A stretch of DNA of 32,393 nucleotides from contig JAURYH010000065.1 in NCBI GenBank assembly GCA_030653975.1, forward strand, positions 1-32,393, given 5' to 3'. Source of the stretch: Hydrogenophaga sp. (lineage in GTDB: Bacteria > Pseudomonadota > Gammaproteobacteria > Burkholderiales > Burkholderiaceae_C). Under the pieces are notes generated by a model. The model searched no databases. It had not been told where the DNA came from and saw only the letters and a program-made list of their open reading frames with translations. Shown one piece after another: positions 16,097 to 24,596 of the stretch (position 1 is its first letter; each line of letters starts with the position of its first letter). The position numbers were made by a program, and so were the translations under genes.

Positions 16097-17269
16097 TCAC
16101 TGGCGAGTATTCAATCTTCGGCCGGAAAACGTTCGGCAAATTTCGAAAACGCGCGCATTGCTTCTTGTACGCATGTTAAGGAGTCGTGCGACTTCGTTTG
16201 CGCGAACAAACCCGTCTCGAGCAAACACCCATCGAACCACCTCCAATACCTCCGCATCGGAAGGAATGTACATGGTGCCATCCAAGAACAAATGGACGGG
16301 CTCCCAGAGCCAAAATGGGACTCCTCTACTTGGATAGTGCTTCTGAAACCGAAAGAGCTTCCCACCGGACAGGCCCAGTTTTGACATGTCATGTACGAGG
16401 CGATCAGGCCAGTCATTCAGATAGTTGCCAGCCTTTTCCAGCAATGCGCGCCTTCGCTTCGTTGATGTGTGGGACAGTGACTGTCGGTTCATGCTGCGGT
16501 CTTCTCTGGTTCCATCTTGGGGATCAATCCCCAGCCCCTTTGACCAACGGTTGTCGTCCAGAAACGACCAGAGGATCCAAAGCCCCTCGAAAAATTGTGT
16601 TGAGTAAACAACGCGCCCCCCAACGTTGATCCACCCACGCCTCAAGCAATCAAGGAGCAACATCTGGTGTTTGCTCAATTCCAAATCGACATCCGAAAAC
16701 TGCACTGCCTCTCGAAGGTCTGCCCCGCATTTCCAACAACGATAGGCGACCGCCTGCGAGGTGGGGACAAACATTCCGATGTCCAGCCTTTCCAGAATGA
16801 TGGGCGCGCCGCAACAAGGACATCGATCAATGAGGGTGTTTCGGTGCACCGGGCAGATCGTGTGAAACGCCAAGCGCCAGGACTTACGGAAGTAGGGAAC
16901 AGCGTCGTCACGCAGGCAACCGGGACAGACCTGCTGTCCGAAGCGGAGCGTTTTCCGATGTTTGTCTAGGGTCGGCAGAACCCATTTGCGCGCGCCCCTG
17001 GCTTCAATTTCATTCCAAAGTAAGCCGACCAGAGACTCCATCGTGAGGCTCCTGATCGTCTCTGGAGAGAGTCCAGTTGCCTCGGAAACCGGATCCAAAT
17101 TGGCGCCTTCGACCTTGAAAACCGACCCCAACCCCATCATCCGCTTTCGCCCCCAAAGCTGATGTGCAAGGCTTTGTACGCGTTCACCATGTGCATGGGC
17201 CAGACGAACGAACCAAGACAGGAACACCTCATCGAACTGAGGGAGAACCTGCACTGGCAGCCTGCGCAT
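16097..17269 (-). CDS. tniQ: TniQ/TnsD-type target-selection protein
   Basis: This 390-residue protein is the fourth gene of the transposition operon. It begins with the TniQ fold signature (LPVQVLPQFDEVFLSWFVRLA, 4-24). The zinc-binding region runs from about 115 to 181: CPGC, HTICPVH, CPCC and CWKC, a typical TniQ set of Cys/His pairs. The C-terminal half is helix-turn-helix-like. TnsD of Tn7 is about 500 residues and recognises the attachment site; this shorter protein is the only target selector visible and so probably reads comM and recruits TnsC. It starts 12 bp after the tnsC stop without a strong Shine-Dalgarno. No TnsE and no CRISPR components are seen. Confidence 0.85.
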   Translation of the reverse strand: MRRLPVQVLPQFDEVFLSWFVRLAHAHGERVQSLAHQLWGRKRMMGLGSVFKVEGANLDPVSEATGLSPETIRSLTMESLVGLLWNEIEARGARKWVLPTLDKHRKTLRFGQQVCPGCLRDDAVPYFRKSWRLAFHTICPVHRNTLIDRCPCCGAPIILERLDIGMFVPTSQAVAYRCWKCGADLREAVQFSDVDLELSKHQMLLLDCLRRGWINVGGRVVYSTQFFEGLWILWSFLDDNRWSKGLGIDPQDGTREDRSMNRQSLSHTSTKRRRALLEKAGNYLNDWPDRLVHDMSKLGLSGGKLFRFQKHYPSRGVPFWLWEPVHLFLDGTMYIPSDAEVLEVVRWVFARDGFVRANEVARLLNMRTRSNARVFEICRTFSGRRLNTRQ

Positions 17270-17281
17270 GTTCGCTGCGAT

Positions 17282-18163
17282 CTATGTGGGAAACCGATGC
17301 CGTTGTGTTGGATGTTTCCAGCCCAGTCGCTGCAAGTTTCGTGGACTGAGGGCATCCAATGTGATCCGCTCTTCACCGCTGCGGATGGCCGCCGCAGCCA
17401 GGAGGTGCAAGAGATCCGTCATGTAGCCGATGATGCCGTCAGAGGCTTCGAGGATGCGAGAGGCAAGTTCTTCGTGGGCCAAGTTCGACGATTGCTTGAG
17501 ACGAAGGGTTCGCTCTAGCGTAGCCAACAACTGTTTAAATTCGTCATCAAGCTTCCAGCGAGGCAAAAAGACTGGCTCGAATCGGTTGGCCACCTGTTGA
17601 TCTGACTGCAGCAAGTTCAACGTCTCTGGAACCGCGGCGACCACCATCGGAATCTGGAGTTCATTGCCAAGAAACTTCAGTGCATTGAGGAGCTTTCGCT
17701 GCTTGACCGGCGTTCCAGCCTGAAAAAAACCAAACTCATCAATCAGGATCATCTGAGTCTTCAGTGAAGACAAAATGATGCTCAAACGTCTGAGCTTGCT
17801 CTCGGTCGGCTCCCGTGGTGATCCTGGAGAAATGGTCAACTCAGTCAGCATGCGGTTGTACAGTCGGCCTTCATCAGGTTCCGGAGGCGCCTGAAACAGA
17901 AACACTGGCCGACGGATATCGTCGCTGTTGACGTCGTAGTCTGCCGCGAGCCGCATGTCGTGCTTTCTCGCGAAGTTATTGAGCAGCATTGACTTTCCGT
18001 TGTTTGAGTCACCGATCAAAGCAATGTTGGGCATCCGATGCATGCGCGGATGAACCAAGAGGTTTTCCATCTGCTGGCGAATCGCCACCGCTCTGGCATA
18101 ACCCACCCAAACCGGCTGCTTAAGCGCCTGGATCCTCAGTTCCGGATCATCATGTACGTTCAT
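17282..18163 (-). CDS. tnsC: TnsC/TniB AAA+ transposition regulator
   Basis: This 293-residue AAA+ ATPase connects target recognition to the TnsAB transposase. Walker A is GDSNNGKS (51-58), with the SNNGKS form typical of the TniB/TnsC group. Walker B is MILIDEFGFF (138-147) with intact Asp-Glu. Sensor and arginine-finger regions follow (VVAAVPETLNLL, LPRWKLDDEF). Its length matches TniB rather than the 555-residue Tn7 TnsC. The ATG at 18163 has GGAG 5 nt upstream and lies 9 bp after the tnsB stop. The C-terminal region includes the helical lid (DGIIGYMTDLLHLLAAAAI). Confidence 0.9.
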   Translation of the reverse strand: MNVHDDPELRIQALKQPVWVGYARAVAIRQQMENLLVHPRMHRMPNIALIGDSNNGKSMLLNNFARKHDMRLAADYDVNSDDIRRPVFLFQAPPEPDEGRLYNRMLTELTISPGSPREPTESKLRRLSIILSSLKTQMILIDEFGFFQAGTPVKQRKLLNALKFLGNELQIPMVVAAVPETLNLLQSDQQVANRFEPVFLPRWKLDDEFKQLLATLERTLRLKQSSNLAHEELASRILEASDGIIGYMTDLLHLLAAAAIRSGEERITLDALSPRNLQRLGWKHPTQRHRFPT

Positions 18164-18172
18164 GAGTTCTCC

Positions 18173-20059
18173 TCAAAGCCACTCGATCTCATCGAACGGC
18201 TCAATGCCGCCAGAAAGAGTTGAATCAACGAATTGTTGTGTCTTGATGGCCTCTTCCTGTGGTTGGGTGTCCACAGCCGAATGCATGGCTTGAGGAGAGT
18301 CTCGCCTGCGGGCAGCACGCTTTGCACGGTCGCTGTATCGAACCTTCTTCGTTGCCATCTTGGCGTCTTCCTCGATACGGCGCATCTCGTTGAGAGCACG
18401 AAATACCTCCGATTCATTGACATTCTTTCTCCCTTGCTCGGTCAGGAACGCGCGCACGGCCCGCAACTCCCAAAGACTGATCGGCGGATGACTGAGATCC
18501 CGATACGGAATCCGAAAGTACGTCTTGGCGTCTGGGTCAAAGAAGAGGATGTAGCTGATATCTCTGGGATCGCGGCGACAGATGAACTTCCGTCGCTTCT
18601 TCCTGCTTTTCGGATCCACTGCACCTACCCACCGACGCAACACGTCAGATTGATAGGAAATGTGGTCAATCTTGATCCCGTACGGTTGAACAGTCGCTTC
18701 AAACATGGGAAGGAAATCGGTACGCAGTCGCTCTTCGTTGGTGACGACTTCAAGGGGCATGCTCAGACCCATAGGATCATCGTTCACAAACGCGCCGGTG
18801 TACTTGGCCAAAGGTGCGCAGCCCAATGCGGAGTGTTCCCGGTTGTGATAGACCCCCAGGATGAGGTTTGCCAGCCACAGCTCGAACTCTTTGAGCGTCA
18901 TGACAGCACGCCCTTGGGAGTCGTATTCGCCACGCTGTTCCGTGTTTGAGAATGCGGTACCCGGTAGCGCCTGTATCTCTGCCATCAGCGTACCCAGGTA
19001 ACGCTCGATGTGCGCACCGTACCGAGGCGTCTTCACCTTGCGGAAAATCAGGTCGATACCGTACTCCTGGCATGCCAACTCCAGGGTCTTTCCATGGAAC
19101 TCCTTGGCGTTGTCCAGATGAACGATGCCGGGTTTTCCCATGCACGGGTACTCATAGGTCAGACCCAGTCTCGCAAGCATGGGCTTTTTGGACAGGATGG
19201 CGTTCGCGAGGCAAATACCCGTTCCCAGAGTTCCCGGTGGATCAAACGAGATGTAGTACCCCACGACGACTCGGGCATAGACATCGATAGCCAACGTGAG
19301 AAATGGCCGTCCTATCCATATCCGGTGGACCTCATCGACCAAGTGCACGTCCACGGGAGTGTGGTCGATCTGAATCAAGCCATAGGGTCGGTCTGCAAAT
19401 GGCACGCTACCTTTGATCAGGTCGAGCTTTTCAGCCGCAGCGCGGCCTTCGCGACGACGCGCCGCCTGAACAGAGTCCACCTCGTCCAAGCGTTTGATAA
19501 AGGTCACCAAACTGGGCGGAGGCACTTTGGCAATCCAGCACCGCCTTTTGACTTCCCGATGTACCAAAGCCGAACTTCTGCGCTCCGGGGTCATCCAGTA
19601 GTCCGCGATGGCGTCCGCCATAATTTTCTCGACTTCATCAGGTAGCTTCTTGGTGCCTGCATCGCTACGGGTCTTGCGTATCAGATTCGTTACAAGGAGT
19701 CCCTTTTCATACTCGTTGATCCATCGATATATGGTCGAGCGAGCGACTCCGGCAGCTTCGGCAGCTTCATCTACTGCCGCCACTGATCTGCGCCCAGGCT
19801 CCAACAGCGCCTTGATCACCTGAAACTTCTCACTTGCCGCATCCATTCGGGTCTCTTTGATCGCACTGAGATCCAGGCCCTCACGCTTGCCGCTGGACAC
19901 AGGTACCCGGATGTCTACCAAGTCGGCCTCACGAGCAGCATTCGTCTCCATGTCGCGCACCGCAACTCGCGTAGCACTCACAAAGCGTCTGACCAAATAG
20001 TCTCGCCCGTCGTCCAGGCGAACGACCGAGCCCACCATCACCTTAGCGATACCAGTCAT
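18173..20059 (-). CDS. tnsB: TnsB/TniA DDE transposase
   Basis: This 628-residue Mu/Tn7-type transposase joins the 3' transposon ends to target DNA. Residues 70-125 form a helix-turn-helix region (AEAAGVARSTIYRWINEY). The rve core has D232 in IQIDHTPVDVHLVDE, D316 in IVHLDNAKEFHGK and E352 in GAHIERYLGTLM, a D-35-E spacing. The C-terminal domain carries the Mu-type beta-barrel segment (RRDPRDISYILFFDPD) and a basic tail. The ATG at 20059 overlaps the tnsA end by 17 nt (20043-20059). An ATG at 20107 would give 16 more residues but a longer overlap, so it is less likely. Confidence 0.93.
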   Translation of the reverse strand: MTGIAKVMVGSVVRLDDGRDYLVRRFVSATRVAVRDMETNAAREADLVDIRVPVSSGKREGLDLSAIKETRMDAASEKFQVIKALLEPGRRSVAAVDEAAEAAGVARSTIYRWINEYEKGLLVTNLIRKTRSDAGTKKLPDEVEKIMADAIADYWMTPERRSSALVHREVKRRCWIAKVPPPSLVTFIKRLDEVDSVQAARRREGRAAAEKLDLIKGSVPFADRPYGLIQIDHTPVDVHLVDEVHRIWIGRPFLTLAIDVYARVVVGYYISFDPPGTLGTGICLANAILSKKPMLARLGLTYEYPCMGKPGIVHLDNAKEFHGKTLELACQEYGIDLIFRKVKTPRYGAHIERYLGTLMAEIQALPGTAFSNTEQRGEYDSQGRAVMTLKEFELWLANLILGVYHNREHSALGCAPLAKYTGAFVNDDPMGLSMPLEVVTNEERLRTDFLPMFEATVQPYGIKIDHISYQSDVLRRWVGAVDPKSRKKRRKFICRRDPRDISYILFFDPDAKTYFRIPYRDLSHPPISLWELRAVRAFLTEQGRKNVNESEVFRALNEMRRIEEDAKMATKKVRYSDRAKRAARRRDSPQAMHSAVDTQPQEEAIKTQQFVDSTLSGGIEPFDEIEWL

Positions 20060-20840
20060 AGGGGGGTTGCCTCCATTTGGGGGTTGGGTAACGACGCTCG
20101 CGATCAAAGAGTTGTCCAGGCCAAATCAGTGTGGACAGGCTCAACGGCTCGATCAAGTCGGCGTCGAGGTGGCAAAGGGCCACCAGCGTCCATATCTCTC
20201 GAATGACCCGCATGCGCAGCTCCCAGCCGCTTTGCTGGTTGAGTCCCAGCTGGTCCATGATCTGTTGAGGTGTCACCGCACATCCTCCGGCGCGCACCAT
20301 CTTGGCAATCTGGGTGGCCGTCTCCGGATCTGCTGGCGAGGTCCACTTGGGATGAGACTGCTTCTTGAGTTCGACGAGCTTGCGCACGTTTTGCAGGAAC
20401 ACTGGATGCATCTGGCGCTCAGTGATCACTCGGAACCGAATTCCCATGGGCTGCAAGGTGTCACGCGCGCTCACAAATTTGGGCTTGAGTTCGGCCCAAT
20501 CTTCTTTGAGGGTCTGCCATGGTTTCACTTCGTACACCGTGGGAAGGAACCTCGCAGCCGCCGTGGCAAGTGGCCGCGCCAGATCATCAACCATCGGGTT
20601 GTTGAATTGAACCAGTACATCTGGGTGATATCGACGCCGGCGCCCACGCTCGTCTCTCCAGGGAAGCACAGCGCACTGGACGCCATACTTCTGGACTCTG
20701 GGGTCGAAGTCCAGAATGGAATAGAAATCGTATTCCAGCAACGACTCTGCCTCGACCATCAACCCCAACTTGGGACTGGACAGGCGAGCCGTCACACTGA
20801 TCGGGTTCTCTCGCACCCGCCTTATAGGTCCGTAAACCAT
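20043..20840 (-). CDS. tnsA: TnsA endonuclease
   Basis: This 265-residue protein (from ATG 20840) cuts the 5' ends of the transposon, making cut-and-paste transposition possible. It shows the restriction-enzyme-like PD-(D/E)xK core: a Glu in EAESLLEYDF (about 30-38), Asp in YHPDVLVQF (D74), and EVK (104-106) in VYEVKPWQ. The C-terminal winged-helix part (RAGGCAVTPQQIMDQLGL) would contact TnsC. AAGGAG at 20849-20854 lies 8 nt before the ATG at 20840, so this start is preferred over an ATG at 20894 that lacks a Shine-Dalgarno. The preferred start leaves a 109-bp right end. It is the first gene of the tnsABC-tniQ operon. Confidence 0.88.
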   Translation of the reverse strand: MVYGPIRRVRENPISVTARLSSPKLGLMVEAESLLEYDFYSILDFDPRVQKYGVQCAVLPWRDERGRRRRYHPDVLVQFNNPMVDDLARPLATAAARFLPTVYEVKPWQTLKEDWAELKPKFVSARDTLQPMGIRFRVITERQMHPVFLQNVRKLVELKKQSHPKWTSPADPETATQIAKMVRAGGCAVTPQQIMDQLGLNQQSGWELRMRVIREIWTLVALCHLDADLIEPLSLSTLIWPGQLFDRERRYPTPKWRQPPYDWYR

Positions 20841-20900
20841 CTGTTGATCTCCTTGTGCAAAGAAGGCCAACAACCGGTCTCGAAAGTCATCCATGGGAGC

Positions 20901-20949
20901 TTTCTCAAATAGCGATTGGCCATTTTCTCAAAAAACGCTTTCATTCACA
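20901..20949 (-). repeat. Transposon right end with TnsB-site-like direct repeats
   Basis: Two direct repeats, TTTCTCAAATAGCGATT (20901-20917) and TTTCTCAAAAAACGCTT (20924-20940), match at 14 of 17 positions and start 23 bp apart. This is the arrangement of TnsB-binding sites at Tn7-family ends. A third, weak copy may lie at 20876. The terminus on the complement begins TGTGAATGAAAG, ending at 20949. comM sequence resumes at 20950 with CAAGG, the predicted 5-bp target duplication. The sites lie immediately ahead of tnsA and probably overlap its promoter, so TnsB could autoregulate the operon. Confidence 0.75.
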
Positions 20950-22279
20950 CAAGGACTCGGGCCGCTTCGACCTGCCCATCGCCATCGGCATCCTCGCCGC
21001 CAGCGGCCAGATCGGCGCCGCCCGGCTGGCGGGCTGGGAGTTTGCGGGCGAACTGTCGCTGGGCGGCGAGCTGCGCCCGGTGCGCGGTGCGCTGGCCATG
21101 AGCCTGGCGCTGCACCGCGATGCCGACGCTGCGACAGCGGCACCTTTCAAACTGGTGCTGCCGCCCGGCAGCGCCGAAGAAGCCGCGCTGGTGCCCCAGG
21201 CGCAGGTGTACCGCGCCCGCCACCTGCTGGACGTGGTGGCGCAGTTCCTGCCCGAAGGCGCAGCAGCCGGCGAGGTGCCACCCGATGACGGCGGCTGGGC
21301 GCGGCTGGCACCCACGCAGATCGGCCAGACCCCGGCCTATGCCGACCTCGCCGAAGTGAAGGGCCAGGCCGCGGCCAAACGCGCGCTGGAGATCGCGGCG
21401 GCCGGCGGACACAGCTTGCTGATGGTCGGGCCGCCCGGCTCGGGCAAGAGCATGCTGGCCCAGCGCTTCGCCGGTCTGCTGCCGCCGATGACCGACTCGG
21501 AAGCGCTCGAATCCGCCGCCGTGGCCTCGCTCGCCGGGCGCTTTCGGCTGGACCACTGGGGGCAGCGCCCCACCTGCGCACCGCACCACACGGCGAGTGC
21601 CGTGGCGCTGGTGGGCGGGGGCTCGCCACCGCGGCCGGGCGAGATCTCGCTCGCGCACCACGGTGTGCTCTTTCTGGATGAACTGCCCGAGTACCCCCGG
21701 GCCGCCCTCGAAGCGCTGCGCGAACCGCTGGAGAGCGGCCACATCCGCATCTCGCGCGCGGCCATGCAGAGCGAGTTTCCGGCGCGCTTCCAGCTGATCG
21801 CTGCCATGAACCCCTGTCCCTGTGGCTACCTGGGCCACCCCACCCGGGCCTGCAGCGACACGCCCGACCAGATCGCGCGCTACCAGGGCAAGCTCAGCGG
21901 CCCGCTGCTGGACCGCATCGACCTGCACGTCGAAGTGCCCGCCCTGCCGGCGAACGACCTGCTGCACGGCGTGGCCGGCGAGCCGAGCGACGCCGTGCGC
22001 GAGCGCGTGGTGGCTGCGCGCGAGCGCGCCCAGGTCCGGCAAGGCTGCACCAACCAGGCACTGGCCGGCCAGGCACTGGACCAGCACATCCTGGCCGATC
22101 CCTCAGCCCTCAAGTTCCTCAACACCGCCGCCGCCCGCCTGGGCTGGAGCGCGCGCAGCACCCACCGCGCGCTGCGCGTGGCGCGCACCATCGCCGACCT
22201 CGCCGAGGCGGACACGGTGGGCGTGGGGCATGTGGCCGAGGCGGTGCAGTACCGGCGGGCGCTGCGGCAGGGCGGGTGA
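20950..22279 (+). pseudogene. comM: comM (yifB) 3' part, disrupted by the transposon
   Basis: The frame from KDSGRFDLPIAIGILAASGQ to the TGA at 22277-22279 encodes about 442 residues of a Mg-chelatase-like AAA+ helicase. Walker A is LMVGPPGSGKSML, Walker B VLFLDELPEYPR, then a zinc-type CPCGYLGHPTRAC and the C-terminal helicase domain. ComM/YifB is a hexameric branch-migration helicase of natural transformation. E. coli YifB is about 506 residues, and the LPKxGGR block is near residue 74 there, so about 74 N-terminal codons are missing. Immediately upstream is the transposon terminus. A chimeric ORF could start at a GTG (20855) in the transposon end, but a functional protein is unlikely. Confidence 0.92.
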
Positions 22280-22324
22280 TCCGTGCCGTCATGCCTTTGA
22301 CACGCAGCCGACATACAAAGGGGC

Positions 22325-24223
22325 ATGCTCGTCGATCACAGCCCTGCCCGTTCCACACCGCCGTCCGCCAGCGATCCCCCCTGGAATGCGGACGTGTGCC
22401 TGGCGCTGATCGAGCGCTTGTGGGCGCTGAGAAAGTCGATGCTGGCCGCCGAGCACCGCTACGCCCTGGCCATCGAGCGGGCGGGTGTCCACCAGCGGGA
22501 CAGCGCGCGCAATCTGGTGCATTTCCTGGCGATGCGGGCCACCGATCTGCGCGGCCTGCAAAGCCAGCTGGCCTGGCTGGGGGTGTCGTCGCTGGGCCAC
22601 TCGGAGTCTCACGTGCTGGCCAACGTGGACAAGGTGCTGGGCATCCTGCACCGGCTCACCGGGCAGGCCTGGCAAGCGCTTTCTCCTGAAGAGCCGGCGG
22701 GCAGTGTCACCGGCCCGCTCCTGCTGCAACGCCACACCGACATGCTGCTGGGCCCCGCCGTGCGCGATCGCCACGTGCGCATCATGGTGACCCTGCCCAG
22801 CGAAGCGGCGACCGACCCGGCCCTGGTGCGCCGGCTGGTGCAGGCGGGCATGGACGTGGCCCGCATCAACTGCGCGCACGACGACGCCACCGCCTGGAAG
22901 GCCATGGCCCGGCAGGTACGCCGCGCGGCCAAGCGCGCGCAGCGCGACATCCAGATCCTCATGGACCTGGGTGGCCCGAAGATCCGCACCGGGGCCATCG
23001 CCCCGCGCCCCCCGGTGCTCAAGCTCAAGCCGGTCCGCGACGAGCTGGGCTTCGCGGTCCAGGCCGCGCGCCTGCGCCTCGTTCACGCGGGCGCGGCCCC
23101 CGCGCTGCCGGATGCCGACGCACAGGTGGTGGTGGACCCGGACTGGCTGGCCCGTCTGCGCGTGGGCACACAGATCCACCTGAGCGACGCGCGCGGCAAG
23201 AAACGGCGCTGGCTGGTGGTGGCGTCCGATGCCGACGGCGTGGTGGCCGAGTGCCTGGAGACCTGCTACCTGACGCCGGACACCGCGCTCACCTGCAAGA
23301 GCCCCCGCGGTCACAAGCTGCACACGGTGTATCCCGAGGGCATTCCCGCCTTGCCGGGCGCCATTCGCCTGCACCGGGGCGACCGGGTCCAGCTGGCTGC
23401 CGAAGCGCCGCAACACGCCAGGCCGGACGACGACGCCATCCCGCGCATTCCCTGCACCTTGCCGCAGGTCTTCGGCCAGGTGCGGGTCGGAGAACGGGTC
23501 TGGTTTGACGACGGCCGCATCGGCGGCGTGGTGCGCCGCGCGTCGTCGCGCGGGCTGGAGGTGGAGATCGTCCAGGCCCGCGCGGGCGGCGAACAGCTGA
23601 TGGCCGACAAGGGCATCAACTTCCCCGACAGCCAGCTGGCCCTGCCCGCGCTGACGGACAAAGACCTGGAAGACCTGCAGACAGTGGCCCAGGTCGCCGA
23701 CCTGGTCGGCCTGTCGTTCGCCCAGCAACCGGACGACGTTCACCAGTTGCTGCAGGCGCTGCAGGCGCTGCAGACGCTGCGGGCACACCAGGTGGGCGTG
23801 ATCCTGAAGATCGAAACCCTGCAGGGTTTCGAGAACCTGCCCGAGCTGCTGCTGGCCGCCATGGCCGCGCCCAGCGCGGGGGTGATGATCGCGCGCGGCG
23901 ACCTGGCCGTGGAGTGCGGTTACGAACGCCTGGCCGAGGTGCAGGAAGAGATGCTCTGGTGTGCGGAGGCTGCGCACATGCCCGTCGTCTGGGCCACCCA
24001 GGTGCTGGAGACCCTGGCCAAGACCGGTGTGCCCTCGCGCGCGGAAATCTCCGATGCCAGCATGGGCGTTCGCGCCGAGTGCGTGATGCTGAACAAAGGG
24101 CCTTACATTGCAGAGGCCATCCACATGCTGGACGACATCCTGCGGCGGATGGCCGGTCACCAGACCAAGAAGACCCCCCTGCTCCGGGCCCTGCGGGCCT
24201 GGGAGCCCGAAGACGCTGCGTGA
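22325..24223 (+). CDS. Atypical pyruvate kinase-like protein with N-terminal extension
   Basis: This 632-residue protein has about 150 extra N-terminal residues (ARNLVHFLAMRATDLRGLQS, SLGHSESHVLANVDKVL) seen in a proteobacterial pyruvate kinase subgroup. The TIM-barrel and B domains carry GMDVARINCAHDD, MDLGGPKIRTG, VILKIETLQGFENL (catalytic Lys and Glu), MIARGDLAVECGYE and PVVWATQVLETLAKTG. The usual R-N-F-S-H motif reads RINCAH, so the K+-ligand serine is alanine. SGET is replaced by NKGP. The chain ends about 40 residues later without the C-terminal allosteric domain. It may be a K+-independent or regulatory variant. It is co-directional with comM, 45 bp downstream; GGGG precedes the ATG. 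Confidence 0.78.
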   Translation: MLVDHSPARSTPPSASDPPWNADVCLALIERLWALRKSMLAAEHRYALAIERAGVHQRDSARNLVHFLAMRATDLRGLQSQLAWLGVSSLGHSESHVLANVDKVLGILHRLTGQAWQALSPEEPAGSVTGPLLLQRHTDMLLGPAVRDRHVRIMVTLPSEAATDPALVRRLVQAGMDVARINCAHDDATAWKAMARQVRRAAKRAQRDIQILMDLGGPKIRTGAIAPRPPVLKLKPVRDELGFAVQAARLRLVHAGAAPALPDADAQVVVDPDWLARLRVGTQIHLSDARGKKRRWLVVASDADGVVAECLETCYLTPDTALTCKSPRGHKLHTVYPEGIPALPGAIRLHRGDRVQLAAEAPQHARPDDDAIPRIPCTLPQVFGQVRVGERVWFDDGRIGGVVRRASSRGLEVEIVQARAGGEQLMADKGINFPDSQLALPALTDKDLEDLQTVAQVADLVGLSFAQQPDDVHQLLQALQALQTLRAHQVGVILKIETLQGFENLPELLLAAMAAPSAGVMIARGDLAVECGYERLAEVQEEMLWCAEAAHMPVVWATQVLETLAKTGVPSRAEISDASMGVRAECVMLNKGPYIAEAIHMLDDILRRMAGHQTKKTPLLRALRAWEPEDAA

Positions 24224-24277
24224 ACCACCCGGCTCGCCGGGCGCAGGGGTGTTCCACCCGCATTTCCAGGCCCGGCC

Positions 24278-24553
24278 ATGTCCATCGAACTCTCCAAAGA
24301 AGCCCGCCAGCAGGCGATCAGCTCCATCGAGCGCTATTTCCGCGAACACATGGACGAGCCCATCGGCAACGTGGCCGCGGGCGGCTTGCTGAATTTCTTC
24401 CTGAAAGAGATCGGTCCCTGCGTCTACAACCGGGCCGTGGCCGATGCGCAGGAGCGCATGCTGGCCCGGACGCAGGAACTGGATATCGAGGTCCACGAAG
24501 ACGAGTTCGGGTACTGGAAGACCGCCGTCCGCCCCGACCGCCGTCGCAGCTGA
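24278..24553 (+). CDS. DUF2164 family protein
   Basis: This 91-residue cytoplasmic protein matches DUF2164 along most of its length: LSKEARQQAISSIERYF, then a GNVAAGGLLNFFLKEIGPCVYNR block (spanning about 35-57), then DAQERM and a C-terminal HEDEFGYWKT. The family is widespread, uncharacterised and often encoded near metabolic genes. It starts 54 bp after the pyruvate kinase-like gene and the mutarotase follows 43 bp later, so the three may be co-transcribed. No metal site or catalytic motif is evident. Confidence 0.85.
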   Translation: MSIELSKEARQQAISSIERYFREHMDEPIGNVAAGGLLNFFLKEIGPCVYNRAVADAQERMLARTQELDIEVHEDEFGYWKTAVRPDRRRS

Positions 24554-24596
24554 GGCGGCACCGGCCATTGGCGCCCGGCCCGCTACAGTCGGGGCC

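Larger units (their letters stand above)
1..20949. mobile_element. Tn7-like transposon in comM (right part; left end outside window)
   Basis: A tnsA-tnsB-tnsC-tniQ operon reads leftwards from a right end at about 20949, where the comM frame resumes in mid-gene. Reading inward, the terminus starts TGTGAATGAAAGCG, fitting the TGT...ACA ends of Tn7-family elements. Cargo visible in the window is a Wadjet-like operon, an AAA+/HAD/phosphoesterase operon and two insertion sequences. comM is an established target of Tn7-like elements (the Tn6022/AbaR group in Acinetobacter). No comM 5' part or left end is present, so the true left boundary is unknown and some leftmost genes could belong to a nested element. 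The element is visibly less GC-rich than the host genes to its right. Confidence 0.82.

Noticed and set aside
20855..20949. GTG-started N-terminus fused to comM from the transposon end
   Set aside because: The first 31 codons are transposon end and antisense to tnsA; no Shine-Dalgarno and no conserved residues support it.
23749..23780. Short tandem CTGCAGGCG-like repeats
   Set aside because: They encode an LQALQALQTL helix in the pyruvate kinase-like gene and look like ordinary codon repetition.
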